In this document: piece after piece, positions 34,213-42,738 of the stretch
Position numbering within the stretch: position 1 is the stretch's first letter
Layout: every line of letters begins with the position of its first letter
From: JBDHDH01 sp039591615
GTDB lineage: Bacteria > Gemmatimonadota > Gemmatimonadetes > Gemmatimonadales > GWC2-71-9
DNA length: 64,000 nt
Direction of reading: 5' to 3'
Assembly (NCBI GenBank): GCA_039591615.1
Contig: JBDHDH010000005.1
Span: 7,348 to 71,347 of the forward strand
Notes under the pieces: model-generated
What the model was told of the DNA's origin: nothing
What the model saw: only the letters and a program-made list of their open reading frames with translations
The model's database searches: none
Position numbers and translations under genes: made by a program

Positions 34213-34686
34213 ATGGCCATTTTCTCCTCTGGCGGTGACAGCGCCCATGACCCACGGGAGCGAGGCCCGGTTCGGGATAACAACTTGTCGATCATTGCCC
34301 CAGGCATGCGGATCGCTGGTGACCTCACGACCGATGGCGTCGTCAAGATTGAGGGCACTATCAAAGGAAGCATCCGGGCGCGACAACAGATTCTCGTCGC
34401 CAAGGGCGGAACGGTGGAAGGCGACCTCTACTCACGAGAAGCAATCATCGGTGGCAAAGTCCTTGGCGGCATCTACGCGGACGAGCGAGTTGAGGTCCAG
34501 CCGGGCTCGACGGTGAACGGTGACATCACGGCCCAGCGGATCGTCGTGCAGGAGGGGGGAGAGGTGAATGGCCACGTTCGGGTGGGTCGGCCGGCTGATA
34601 GCGCGCCCCCCCGCCAAGAGCAACGGAGCACGGGGGCCCCCATCCCCCCCCGTCAACCGGTCGCGCCGATCGGATCGAGTCGGTAG
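34213..34686 (+). CDS. Bactofilin
   Basis: A 157-residue cytoskeletal protein. The central beta-helix (about 30-125) is made of short repeats such as DGVVKIEGTIKGSIRARQ, VEGDLYSREAIIGGKVLGGI and PGSTVNGDITAQRIVVQEGG. The tails are polar and Pro-rich. Bactofilins polymerise without nucleotide and often act with an M23 peptidase on cell shape, as with the adjacent gene here. In Myxococcus they also organise ParAB. Confidence 0.94.
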   Translation: MAIFSSGGDSAHDPRERGPVRDNNLSIIAPGMRIAGDLTTDGVVKIEGTIKGSIRARQQILVAKGGTVEGDLYSREAIIGGKVLGGIYADERVEVQPGSTVNGDITAQRIVVQEGGEVNGHVRVGRPADSAPPRQEQRSTGAPIPPRQPVAPIGSSR

Positions 34687-34703
34687 GGGGTCGGCGCGGG
34701 CAC

Positions 34704-35462
34704 ATGGCGACAGACCTCGCCACGCTCACGTGCTATCTGGATGATTACCTCCGCATCGAGGACGTCCCCGACGAACCCAATGCGTTAAACGGGCTTCAGG
34801 TCGAAAACTCCGGCACGGTTCGAAAACTCGCGGCCGCCGTTGATGCCTGTCAGGCGACTATCGATGGGGCGGTGGCCATTGGTGCGGATCTGCTCCTCGT
34901 GCACCACGGCTTGTTCTGGGGTGGCATCGAGCCGGTTACGGGGCGGCATGCCCGTCGCTTGAGGCGACTTCTTGCCTCCGATGTCGCGGTGTACGCAGCC
35001 CACATCCCACTGGATTGCCACCCGGAAGTGGGCAACAATATCGTCCTCGCCGACATGCTAGGTCTGAGGGGCGTCACGTGGTTCGGCGACTACCGAGGGA
35101 TCCCCATCGGTGTTGCCGGCCACGTCAATGCGACCCGGGACGGGCTCATCGAGCGACTCCGCGCGCAGCTCGGCGTACAGCCGCATGTGATTCCGACCGG
35201 CCCGGCGCAGATCGATCATGTCGGCATCATCACCGGCGGGGGTGGGAACATGATCCGGGAAGCTCGAGACGCTGGGGTCGATACCTACGTGACGGGGGAA
35301 GGGGCTCACTACACCCACTTCGACGCGGAGGAGTGGGGGCTCAATGTGATCTACGCCGGGCACTACGCGACCGAGACGGTTGGCGTGCGAGCACTGGCCG
35401 CTCATCTAGCGGAGAAGTTCGACGTTTCCTGGGAGTTCGTCGACCACCCCACGGGGCTGTGA
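34704..35462 (+). CDS. Nif3-like dinuclear metal-centre protein
   Basis: A 252-residue protein of the Nif3/YqfO/YbgI family. Metal-site segments are LLVHHGLFWGG (His-His), AAHIPLDCHPEVGNN and GHYATETVGVRAL (His, Glu). The family is often annotated GTP cyclohydrolase I type 2, but its true function is not settled. It lies 18 bp after the bactofilin gene in the same direction. Confidence 0.92.
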   Translation: MATDLATLTCYLDDYLRIEDVPDEPNALNGLQVENSGTVRKLAAAVDACQATIDGAVAIGADLLLVHHGLFWGGIEPVTGRHARRLRRLLASDVAVYAAHIPLDCHPEVGNNIVLADMLGLRGVTWFGDYRGIPIGVAGHVNATRDGLIERLRAQLGVQPHVIPTGPAQIDHVGIITGGGGNMIREARDAGVDTYVTGEGAHYTHFDAEEWGLNVIYAGHYATETVGVRALAAHLAEKFDVSWEFVDHPTGL

Positions 35463-35478
35463 GCCTGTCCCAAATGGC

Positions 35479-35784
35479 CTAGCGTGCTTTCAAGGGAATC
35501 ACGAAGCGCACGCACAGTGTTTCTGCGGTCTGTGGGGTGACTCTGCAGAAACACTCCTCCCCGATGAGACGCTTGACTCCCAGCACCTCCGATTCGCCAA
35601 CATTGGGGACGTCGCGGTAGACCACTTCGATGGTCTGGCCGGAGATGATGTGGTAGCTGACCGGTCGTCCCGCGAGGTGGTGGTGGGGATCGATGTCCCG
35701 AAGACAATCGGTCAACCGCTGGCGAATCTCGCTCAGCCGTGCCCGCAGGGCCGGATCGGTCACGGTACCGGGGATGTCGGCCAC
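35479..35784 (-). CDS. Hypothetical protein downstream of queG
   Basis: A 101-residue protein of unknown family. It has a predicted helical N-terminal part (PALRARLSEIRQRLTDCLRD), a His-rich turn (DPHHHL) and beta-rich blocks (VSYHIISGQTIEVVYRD). Two cysteines lie close together in EECFCRVTP. It overlaps the end of queG by 25 bp, so it is probably in the same transcript. Confidence 0.6.
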   Translation of the reverse strand: MADIPGTVTDPALRARLSEIRQRLTDCLRDIDPHHHLAGRPVSYHIISGQTIEVVYRDVPNVGESEVLGVKRLIGEECFCRVTPQTAETLCVRFVIPLKAR

Positions 35785-36734
35785 GATGCCTCCAGCTCTG
35801 CGTTCCGCAAGGCGATCCGCGCGTTCCGCCGCATCCCGGCCACCCCCGGTCGCTCCAGAGGTGTCCTGCCGTAGCGCCGATCGAACTCCTCGTCGGTGAT
35901 GTTGAGGAGTTCACGGAGGTCGAGGGTCGCCAGTGCCGGCTCTTGCGGCAAGGCGTTGTCCGCACCCTCCGCCGCGAACTTGTGATTCCAGGGGCAGACG
36001 TCCTGGCAGACGTCACAGCCGAAGATCCAGTCGCCCATATCCCCGTGCTGAGAGGAATCGATCTCCCCTCGATGCTCGATGGTGAGGTAGGAGATGCACA
36101 GACGACTGTCGAGTACCCGTTCGGCCGAGAAGGCATTGGTGGGGCAAGCCTCGAGGCAGCGCGTGCAGGATCCGCATCGATCGGCATCGAAGGGTCGATC
36201 CAGCCCGAGGTCGAGGTCGGTTAGCACCGTCGCGATGAAGGAATACGACCCACGCCGAGGGTCGATGAGCATTGTATTCTTACCGATCCACCCGAGACCG
36301 GCTCGCTGCGCAAGCTCCCGCTCGGGAACCGGCCCATGGTCGACGTACCACTGGGCCAGCGTGTTCGGTCCGCCTAGCTCCTTGAGATACTCTGCTAGCG
36401 CGCAAAGGGGTGGCTGCAACGCTCGGTGGTAATCCTCACCCCACGCGTACATCGCCACTCGCCCCGCTCCGACGCGTTTCCCGGGAGGATCGTTATGGTA
36501 GTACTTCCTGGTGACGACGACGGCATGGGTGGCGCCGCGGAGAATGTGCTGGGGCTCGAACCGTCGCGGCGCTTGCCGGTGCATGTAGCGCATCGATCCC
36601 GCCATTCCCGCCGCCAGCCAGCGGCGCAGCGCGTCCGCGTGAGCCGGGGGCTGGAGGTCGGTAATACCCACCGAGTCGAAGCCGAGCGCTCGTGCACGAC
36701 GTTTGGTCATCGCGGCTCGCCACTCCGGCGTCAT
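35760..36734 (-). CDS. queG: Epoxyqueuosine reductase QueG
   Basis: A 324-residue cobalamin- and Fe-S-dependent enzyme doing the last step of queuosine synthesis in tRNA. The two [4Fe-4S] motifs are CGSCTRCLEACPTNA and CDVCQDVCPWN. The N-terminal DUF1730 region contains MRYMHRQAPRRF and YAWGEDYH. It is slightly shorter than E. coli QueG and lacks the C-terminal HEAT part. The 5' end overlaps the small gene upstream by 4 bp. Confidence 0.95.
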   Translation of the reverse strand: MTPEWRAAMTKRRARALGFDSVGITDLQPPAHADALRRWLAAGMAGSMRYMHRQAPRRFEPQHILRGATHAVVVTRKYYHNDPPGKRVGAGRVAMYAWGEDYHRALQPPLCALAEYLKELGGPNTLAQWYVDHGPVPERELAQRAGLGWIGKNTMLIDPRRGSYSFIATVLTDLDLGLDRPFDADRCGSCTRCLEACPTNAFSAERVLDSRLCISYLTIEHRGEIDSSQHGDMGDWIFGCDVCQDVCPWNHKFAAEGADNALPQEPALATLDLRELLNITDEEFDRRYGRTPLERPGVAGMRRNARIALRNAELEASWPTSPVP

Positions 36735-37087
36735 AGGTGCATCACCTCACGACGCCAACGCGCAAAGCGGACGACGTCGTCTGGGGACGGGACCGCGTTC
36801 TCATCGCCGTATGCCGTATACATCCGCCACCGAACGTACTCCAGCGGCGGAATCGGCAAGAAGGGTGGTGTACGGTACCAGTGCTGCCCCCGGAACGCCC
36901 ATACCGTCCGAAGCAACTCGAGGGCGAGGTGCGGGCGCAGGAGGGCTCGCCGTGCCAAGAGCCATGTCAAGCGGCCCCAGCGCCCTGGTTCCACGCTTCG
37001 ACCCCGGCTCAGCCGAGAAGCAGGGATCGGGTCACGGTTGATTCTTCCAGTGGGGGTGGGGTCCGCCGGACGTCGCGTGCCTGTCAT
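36731..37087 (-). CDS. Small basic protein of unknown function upstream of queG
   Basis: A 118-residue protein. The N-terminal 35 residues are polar and variable. The rest looks conserved-like: RRALLRPHLALELLRTVWAF, then WYRTPPFLPIPPLEYVRWRM, then PSPDDVVRFARWRREV. No domain is recognised. It is rich in Arg and Trp and is likely a soluble nucleic-acid- or membrane-associated protein, but that is a guess. A TATCGT hexamer ends 8 nt before its ATG. It is coupled to queG by an ATGA overlap. Confidence 0.6.
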   Translation of the reverse strand: MTGTRRPADPTPTGRINRDPIPASRLSRGRSVEPGRWGRLTWLLARRALLRPHLALELLRTVWAFRGQHWYRTPPFLPIPPLEYVRWRMYTAYGDENAVPSPDDVVRFARWRREVMHL

Positions 37088-37095
37088 TGGCCAAC

Positions 37096-37101
37096 ACGAT
37101 A
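37096..37101 (-). promoter_or_regulatory. -10-like hexamer for the queG operon
   Basis: On the minus strand TATCGT ends 8 nt before the ATG at 37087, with no Shine-Dalgarno. It shares the 77-bp gap with the divergent LOG promoter. Confidence 0.35.
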
Positions 37102-37151
37102 ACGGGGCTGCGGTCCCGATCCCTGTGCCTTATTCTTCCTTACCATACTCG

Positions 37152-37157
37152 TATATT
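37152..37157 (+). promoter_or_regulatory. -10 hexamer of the LOG-family gene
   Basis: TATATT ends 7 nt before the ATG at 37165. If used, the transcript begins at or next to that ATG, which supports the start chosen for the LOG gene. Confidence 0.45.
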
Positions 37158-37164
37158 GGCGCGG

Positions 37165-37998
37165 ATGAGCCCGGGAAGCGAGCGAAGGTACGATCGTCGA
37201 CAAATGAACCGACCAACCGGATCCCGCCGTCCCCCAGCCCCTTCGAGTGGGCAGCCAGTCCAGCCGAACGGACCTCATCGGACAGAAGATGAGCGGCTCT
37301 TCGAGCTTCCACCCGTGCTCGAGCGCCGGGAGTTCATCCATACGGATCCGTGGCGGGTACTTCGGATCATGGGTGAGTTTGTTGAAGGGTTCCACCTGCT
37401 TGCCGACGTCCAATCCGCTGTTTCGATCTTTGGATCAGCGCGCACCCCGCCAAGCGATCCGATGTATCCCCTCGCCGCCGATACGGCTCGCCGGTTGGGC
37501 GAACAGAACTTCGCCATCATCACGGGCGCCGGGCCAGGGATCATGGAAGCAGCGAACAAAGGGGCGCGAGAAGCGGGGGTGTTGTCCATTGGTCTCAATA
37601 TCGAGATTCCGAATACGGACTCACCGTTCGCCCAGGGTCCGAATGCATACGTGGACCGGCTCGTCAACTTCCGGTTCTTTTTCGCGCGGAAGACCATGTT
37701 GGTGAAGTACTCGTCCGCGTTCCTCTTCTTCCCGGGCGGGTTCGGGACCCTGGACGAGCTCTTTGAGGCACTGACCCTCGTCCAGACAGGTCGCATTCAC
37801 AACATTCCCGTCGTCCTGGTGGGCCGAGACTATTGGCGAATGCTCACTGGCTGGCTAGCCGACGTGGTGGCCCGCGAAGCGAAGATCTCGTCCGCCGACC
37901 TCGAGCACCTCCATGTCTCCGACGATCCCGACGAGGTCGTTGACATCGTCGTGGAAGCCAGGCGCCGCCGCCTGGTTGAGCAAATGGAACGAGCCTGA
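37165..37998 (+). CDS. LOG-family (TIGR00730) nucleotide phosphoribohydrolase-like protein
   Basis: About 277 residues. The Rossmann-like core has VSIFGSARTPPSDPMY, TGAGPGIMEAANKGA and the LOG signature FFPGGFGTLDELFEAL. Family members cleave nucleoside 5'-monophosphates (cytokinin-activating LOG, PpnN), and the plain bacterial forms are poorly defined. ATG at 37165 fits the TATATT -10, while ATG at 37204 is an alternative that shortens the polar N-terminus. The deoxyhypusine-synthase-like gene follows after 18 bp. Confidence 0.9.
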   Translation: MSPGSERRYDRRQMNRPTGSRRPPAPSSGQPVQPNGPHRTEDERLFELPPVLERREFIHTDPWRVLRIMGEFVEGFHLLADVQSAVSIFGSARTPPSDPMYPLAADTARRLGEQNFAIITGAGPGIMEAANKGAREAGVLSIGLNIEIPNTDSPFAQGPNAYVDRLVNFRFFFARKTMLVKYSSAFLFFPGGFGTLDELFEALTLVQTGRIHNIPVVLVGRDYWRMLTGWLADVVAREAKISSADLEHLHVSDDPDEVVDIVVEARRRRLVEQMERA

Positions 37999-38016
37999 TT
38001 CGAAAGGACGTACGTT

Positions 38017-39162
38017 ATGTCCGACACCAAGCGGCGGATTCTCCGCGGGAACCCCATCGATCCTCGGCCACTCACCGGGGCGGAGCGCGTCCTCGACCTC
38101 GTCGATGGCACCTTCATGGCGTACAACGCCGGACGCCTGCGAGAGGCCTGCCATCTATTCGTCGAACGGATGCTGGCCGACGACGCGACAGTGGGTATGA
38201 GCCTGACCGGAGCGGCGACCCCCGCGGGCCTCGGGATGTCGACCATCATCCCCCTCATCGAAGCGGGGTTCGTGGACTGGATCGTCTCCACCGGTGCCAA
38301 TCTCTATCATGACGCCCACTTCGGACTGGGTTATTCGATGCATCGCGGCACTCCCCTCGCAGATGACGTCGAGCTGCGAGACAAGGGCGTCGTCCGGATC
38401 TACGACGTCTTCTTCGATTACGGCGTCCTCCTCCGGACTGATGAGTTCATCCGCCTGGTCTCCCAGCGCGAGGAATTCCAGCGGACCATGAGCACGGCGG
38501 AGTACCACTACCTCCTCGGTGGGTATATCCGGAAGCGGGAAATAGCCCTCGGCTTGAAACACAAGTCGCTCCTCGGCGTCGCGCACGCGAACGGCGTCCC
38601 CATCTATACGTCGTCTCCGGGCGATTCTTCCATCGGGATGAACGTGGCTGAATTGGCACTAGAGGACTACCGATTGTCCTTCGACGTGTCGGCGGACGTC
38701 AATGAGACCGCGGCGATCGTTCTCGATGCCAAGCATGACGGCGGTAAGAGTGGAGTGCTCATCGTGGGTGGGGGGAGCCCCAAGAACTTCGTGCTCCAGA
38801 CGGAGCCCCAGATCCAAGAAGTGCTCGGAATCGAGGAGCGGGGGCACGATTACTATCTTCAGCTCACCGATGCGAGAGTGGATACCGGCGGTCTTTCGGG
38901 TGCGACACCCGGTGAGGCCGTGAGCTGGGGGAAGGTCGATCCGGACCAGCTTCCCGACGCCGTCGTTTGTTACGTGGACACGACGATCGGTCTGCCGATC
39001 CTCGCCTCCTACGCGCTTGCGAGACGGAAACCGCGTGCCCAGAGGCGGCTGTACGATCGCCGGCATGAGCTATTGGAGCAGCTCAAGGCCGCCTATCTTG
39101 CTGCGAGAGACTTCCGTGCCTCTCGGCTGGAAGCGGAGGCGCTGCCGGGGGTGGAGCCGTAG
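38017..39162 (+). CDS. Deoxyhypusine synthase family protein
   Basis: A 381-residue protein matching the NAD-dependent deoxyhypusine synthase family through its length. It has MSLTGAATPAGLGMSTIIPL, VSTGANLYHDAHFGLG, LIVGGGSPKNFVLQTEP and GEAVSWGKVDP. Lys306 in SWGK is at the place of the active-site lysine of human DHS (Lys329). Bacteria lack eIF5A, so the product is probably a polyamine made from spermidine or putrescine, or an unknown protein modification. AAAGGACG precedes the ATG at a suitable distance. The gene ends 4 bp before the convergent glpD. Confidence 0.92.
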   Translation: MSDTKRRILRGNPIDPRPLTGAERVLDLVDGTFMAYNAGRLREACHLFVERMLADDATVGMSLTGAATPAGLGMSTIIPLIEAGFVDWIVSTGANLYHDAHFGLGYSMHRGTPLADDVELRDKGVVRIYDVFFDYGVLLRTDEFIRLVSQREEFQRTMSTAEYHYLLGGYIRKREIALGLKHKSLLGVAHANGVPIYTSSPGDSSIGMNVAELALEDYRLSFDVSADVNETAAIVLDAKHDGGKSGVLIVGGGSPKNFVLQTEPQIQEVLGIEERGHDYYLQLTDARVDTGGLSGATPGEAVSWGKVDPDQLPDAVVCYVDTTIGLPILASYALARRKPRAQRRLYDRRHELLEQLKAAYLAARDFRASRLEAEALPGVEP

Positions 39163-39166
39163 CCAA

Positions 39167-40828
39167 TCAGTCCAGAGAGGCGCCCTCGCGAAACATGTTG
39201 GCCTGCTTCACCTCCTGAAGATAAGCAGCGAGTTCTGACGCAGTGCGGGCAGGGTCCCACACCATTTCGCGAGCGGCCATGTCGGCCACCATGGGCGCTT
39301 CCTGAATGGCGTGGTTCGGTACTTCGTAGAAGAGATGGGTGCGACGGATCAGCAGGTCGCTCAGCGTGACGGCCATTTCGCGACGCATCGCGTGATAGAG
39401 CTCGGCTCGCAATACAGGGTGCCCCGGGATCACGGGTTCGGCGAGGGGAGGCTCCGAGAGGGCCATGCGGGTGATGGCCGGTGTTTCGGTTCCATAGCAC
39501 CGCACGAGATGCTCGGCCACCGGGGGAGAGAAACCCTCACGCTCCGCCTCTTCGATCAGAAGGCTGAGATCGCGTGCCTCACCCCCTGGAAGGAACTCCC
39601 GGTCCGTCGGCGCCCGCGGAGGACGGCTCCGACCGTCCAGCGCGTGCAGGCGGTCCGTAACCTCGTCAACCACCCCCGCGGCCACCCGCCGGTATGTCGT
39701 CAGATCGCCGCCAATAACGGAGATGAGCCCAGTCGGCCCCTCGAGAATGGCGTGCTCGCGCGGGACGCCGCCCGGGGCTACAGGTCGCCCCGGATCGACG
39801 AGCGGTCGCAGTCCCGCCCAGGCCACGCGCACGTCTTCGGGGGTAAGTCGGGCATCCGGGAAGAACGCATTCACCGAGCGCAGAAGGTAAACGACGTCAC
39901 CCGGTCCGGGCCTGACGTCGTCAGGGTGAGCGGGGCTGTCGGTGTCCGTCGTCCCGACATAGGAGAGGGCACCTTGGGGTACGATGAATATCACGCGCCC
40001 ATCAATCGGAGACAGAATCGTGAGCGCCTCGCGATTCCCCAGGCGCTGACGCGGCACTAGGAGATGGACACCCTTGGTTTTACGAAGTGCCGGCCGCTCC
40101 CCGACTGTGGCTCGAACCTCGTCGGACCAGGGGCCCGTCGCGTTGACCACAGCGGCGGCCCGCACCTTGAAGGTCGACCCCGTTGTGAGGTCGATGACCC
40201 GGGCGCCCCGAACGCGCCCTTCGGTAATCTCGAATCGGTCCACGTGCGCGTAGTTCGCCACGAGGGCACCCCGCCGGTGGGCGTCCCGCACGTTGGCCAG
40301 GGTCAGGCGGGCGTCGTCGCACACGGCGTCCCAGTACCTGGCCCCACCCCTCAACCCCCGGACCCGCAATCCCGGTTCGGCCCGCAGCAGCTCCCGCTTG
40401 CCCATCATTCGATGACGTCGCACGTTTCGGAAGAGCGTCAAGAGGTCATACAACCACAGACCCGTTTCGAGCTTGAAGCGAGATATGCGTGTTCCGTCGT
40501 GTATGGGGACGAGGAACGAACACGCAGTGACGAGATGTGGAGCGATCTGGAGGAGGATGCGACGCTCCTGGCTTGAGGCGAAGACGAGACGCCACTGTCC
40601 GTGTTCCAGGTAGGGGAGCCCCCCGTGGATCAAGCGGGACGACCGGGAACTCGTGCCGCAGCCGAAGTCGCCTTTGTCCACCAAGGCGGCTTGGAGCCCC
40701 CGCATCGCCGCGTCGCGCGCGATGCCGGCTCCGTTGATCCCGGCGCCAACGATCAGGAGGTCGACAGCGCCGTCGGCCATTCGTGCCAGATTCTCAGCCC
40801 TGGTATGATGAGAGAAAGGAGCGTCCAT
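39167..40828 (-). CDS. glpD: Glycerol-3-phosphate dehydrogenase (FAD)
   Basis: A 553-residue flavoprotein oxidising glycerol-3-phosphate to dihydroxyacetone phosphate and passing electrons to quinone. The FAD fold is LLIVGAGINGAGIARDAAMR. GCGTSSRSSRLIHGGLPYLE and the TKGVHLLVP block are family signatures. The C-terminal DAO_C domain spans about 390-530. The ATG at 40828 lies 3 bp from the start of a divergent gene and has no RBS, so its 5' leader must overlap that gene. Confidence 0.95.
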   Translation of the reverse strand: MDAPFSHHTRAENLARMADGAVDLLIVGAGINGAGIARDAAMRGLQAALVDKGDFGCGTSSRSSRLIHGGLPYLEHGQWRLVFASSQERRILLQIAPHLVTACSFLVPIHDGTRISRFKLETGLWLYDLLTLFRNVRRHRMMGKRELLRAEPGLRVRGLRGGARYWDAVCDDARLTLANVRDAHRRGALVANYAHVDRFEITEGRVRGARVIDLTTGSTFKVRAAAVVNATGPWSDEVRATVGERPALRKTKGVHLLVPRQRLGNREALTILSPIDGRVIFIVPQGALSYVGTTDTDSPAHPDDVRPGPGDVVYLLRSVNAFFPDARLTPEDVRVAWAGLRPLVDPGRPVAPGGVPREHAILEGPTGLISVIGGDLTTYRRVAAGVVDEVTDRLHALDGRSRPPRAPTDREFLPGGEARDLSLLIEEAEREGFSPPVAEHLVRCYGTETPAITRMALSEPPLAEPVIPGHPVLRAELYHAMRREMAVTLSDLLIRRTHLFYEVPNHAIQEAPMVADMAAREMVWDPARTASELAAYLQEVKQANMFREGASLD

Positions 40829-40831
40829 TAG

Positions 40832-41386
40832 GTGTTAGATCGCGTGTCCGAGGCTAAGACATGCGGAGCGCCGAGCCCATGGTTCATGTGGCACTCCCGG
40901 CTCATCCGCAAGAGCACCCGGGTGTTGGATATTGCGTGCGGACGTGGCCGTCATGCGATTGCTGCCGCGCGACTCGGCGCACACGTCATTGCCATCGACT
41001 CCGACGAGTACAAACTGAAAGCTGCCGCTGACAGCGCCCGGCAGGATGGTCTGTCAGTCGAGTGGGTGAAGGCCGATCTCGAACGGGGTCCCTTGCCACC
41101 GGGCCCGTTCGATCTGGTGATGGTCTTCAATTATCTGGACCGTGACCGCATGGCACAATTCCTCGCGACTGTGGCGCCGGGCGGGTATTTCATGTTGGAG
41201 ACGTTTCTGGAGCAGCAACGAGAGTTTGGCTGGGGACCTACGTCGGCTGATCACCTCCTGAAGCCCGCCGAGTTGCTGTCCCTCGTCAATCCCTTCGAAA
41301 TCGTCCTTGCCCGCGATGTGATCGAGACCATCGACGGCCGCCAGATGGCGCTCGCGAGCATACTGGCATGGTGTCCGCACGAATGA
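40832..41386 (+). CDS. SAM-dependent class I methyltransferase
   Basis: A 184-residue methyltransferase. Motif I is RVLDIACGRGRHAIAAARLG, motif II is VIAIDSDE, motif III is GLSVEWVKADLERGPLPP and motif IV is FDLVMVFNYLDRD. It resembles small TehB/UbiE-like enzymes; the substrate is unknown. GTG at 40832 is preceded by AAGGAG, whose bases lie within the divergent glpD start. Confidence 0.87.
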   Translation: MLDRVSEAKTCGAPSPWFMWHSRLIRKSTRVLDIACGRGRHAIAAARLGAHVIAIDSDEYKLKAAADSARQDGLSVEWVKADLERGPLPPGPFDLVMVFNYLDRDRMAQFLATVAPGGYFMLETFLEQQREFGWGPTSADHLLKPAELLSLVNPFEIVLARDVIETIDGRQMALASILAWCPHE

Positions 41387-41428
41387 AAGGATCGCCTGAC
41401 GGCGCTGGCTGCGCCACCTTGGCCAAAC

Positions 41429-41434
41429 TAGGTT
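41429..41434 (+). promoter_or_regulatory. -10 hexamer of a probably leaderless thiolase promoter
   Basis: TAGGTT ends 6 nt before the thiolase ATG at 41441. The bases between (TGTAGC) are not an RBS. Confidence 0.4.
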
Positions 41435-41440
41435 TGTAGC

Positions 41441-42736
41441 ATGTCAGAACCTGAGAATGGACGTCGCGTCGCCGTGGTGGGGGGATGCCGTACCCCGTTT
41501 TGCAGGGCCGGGACCGCTCTCAAGGATTTCACGGCGGTCGATCTCGCGAAGCATGCAACGGTCGAACTCGTACATCGGCTCAACCTCGGGGGAAATGAGG
41601 TTGACGCAATGTTCTTCGGCCAGGTCTTGCCGAGTCCGCTGGCTCCCAACCTCGCGCGCGAGGTGAGTCTCCTGCCACAGTTTCCCAAACACATTCCCGC
41701 AGCTTCCGTGAACCGCGCCTGCTCGTCTGCCAACGAAGCCATCGCCCAAGGCTACCATCAAGTCGAGCATGGACATGCGGATGTGGTCATTGCCGGTGGG
41801 GCAGAGAGCCTCTCGCAGGTGCCGATACTCCACTCCCGCCGGTTCTCCGATCTGCTCATCGGTCTCAATAAGGCGAAGAGTGCAAGAGCGAAGTTGAGCC
41901 TGTTGTCGAAGTTCCGGCCCAAGGACTTGATCCCCGTGAGTCCCGCCATCGCCGAGCCGTCCACCGGTGAGACCATGGGACAGTCTGCCGAGAAGATGGC
42001 GAAAATCAACCGCATCACCCGCGACGCCCAGGATCAGTTTGCCCTGAGGAGTCATCGGTTAGCACACGCCGGCACGGAGGATGGGCGGCTCGCGCGGGAG
42101 ATCGCCCCCATCTTCCCGTCGGCGGGTGACGAGCCGGTCACGACCGACAATGGGATTCGCGCAGACACCACCTTGGAGAAGATGGCAACGCTGCCGCCGG
42201 TGTTCGACAAACGGTATGGTACGGTGACCGCCGCGAACTCGTCCCCGCTCACCGACGGCGCAGCAGCGGTGTTGCTGATGAGCGATGAAGCGGCCCGTAG
42301 CCTCGGGCACGAGCCATTGGCGTACATTCGGTCCTATGCCGTTGCGGCGCTGGATCCCGGGGACCAGTTGCTCATGGGGCCGGCATACGCCGTCCCCAAG
42401 GCGCTCGAGCGCGCCGGGATCACCTGGTCAGAATTGGGACTCGTTGAAATGCACGAAGCGTTCGCGGCACAGGCGCTTTCGAACATTCAGGCCTTCGAAT
42501 CTCGCAAGTGGGCCGAAGAGAACCTCGGCCGATCCGAGGCCATCGGCCAACTCGATTGGGACACGCTGAACGTCATGGGTGGATCCATAGCCATCGGACA
42601 CCCCTTCGGCGCCACAGGGGCGCGTATCACCCTCACGCTCGCCAACGAGATGGCGCGACGGGATTTCCAGTACGGCCTGATCTCTGTGTGTGCCCAGGGA
42701 GGAATGGGCTTCGCCATGGTCCTCGAGCGGCGCTAG
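41441..42736 (+). CDS. Acetyl-CoA acyltransferase (beta-oxidation thiolase, FadI-like)
   Basis: A 431-residue thiolase. The nucleophilic Cys is in ASVNRACSSANEAIAQ, the His in VEMHEAFAAQAL, and the second Cys in CAQGGMGFAMV. Its length and the insertion after residue 130 match FadI/trifunctional beta-subunits. It cleaves 3-ketoacyl-CoA in fatty-acid degradation. The next gene, 2 bp downstream, is the matching multifunctional alpha-subunit. Confidence 0.94.
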   Translation: MSEPENGRRVAVVGGCRTPFCRAGTALKDFTAVDLAKHATVELVHRLNLGGNEVDAMFFGQVLPSPLAPNLAREVSLLPQFPKHIPAASVNRACSSANEAIAQGYHQVEHGHADVVIAGGAESLSQVPILHSRRFSDLLIGLNKAKSARAKLSLLSKFRPKDLIPVSPAIAEPSTGETMGQSAEKMAKINRITRDAQDQFALRSHRLAHAGTEDGRLAREIAPIFPSAGDEPVTTDNGIRADTTLEKMATLPPVFDKRYGTVTAANSSPLTDGAAAVLLMSDEAARSLGHEPLAYIRSYAVAALDPGDQLLMGPAYAVPKALERAGITWSELGLVEMHEAFAAQALSNIQAFESRKWAEENLGRSEAIGQLDWDTLNVMGGSIAIGHPFGATGARITLTLANEMARRDFQYGLISVCAQGGMGFAMVLERR

Positions 42737-42738
42737 CC

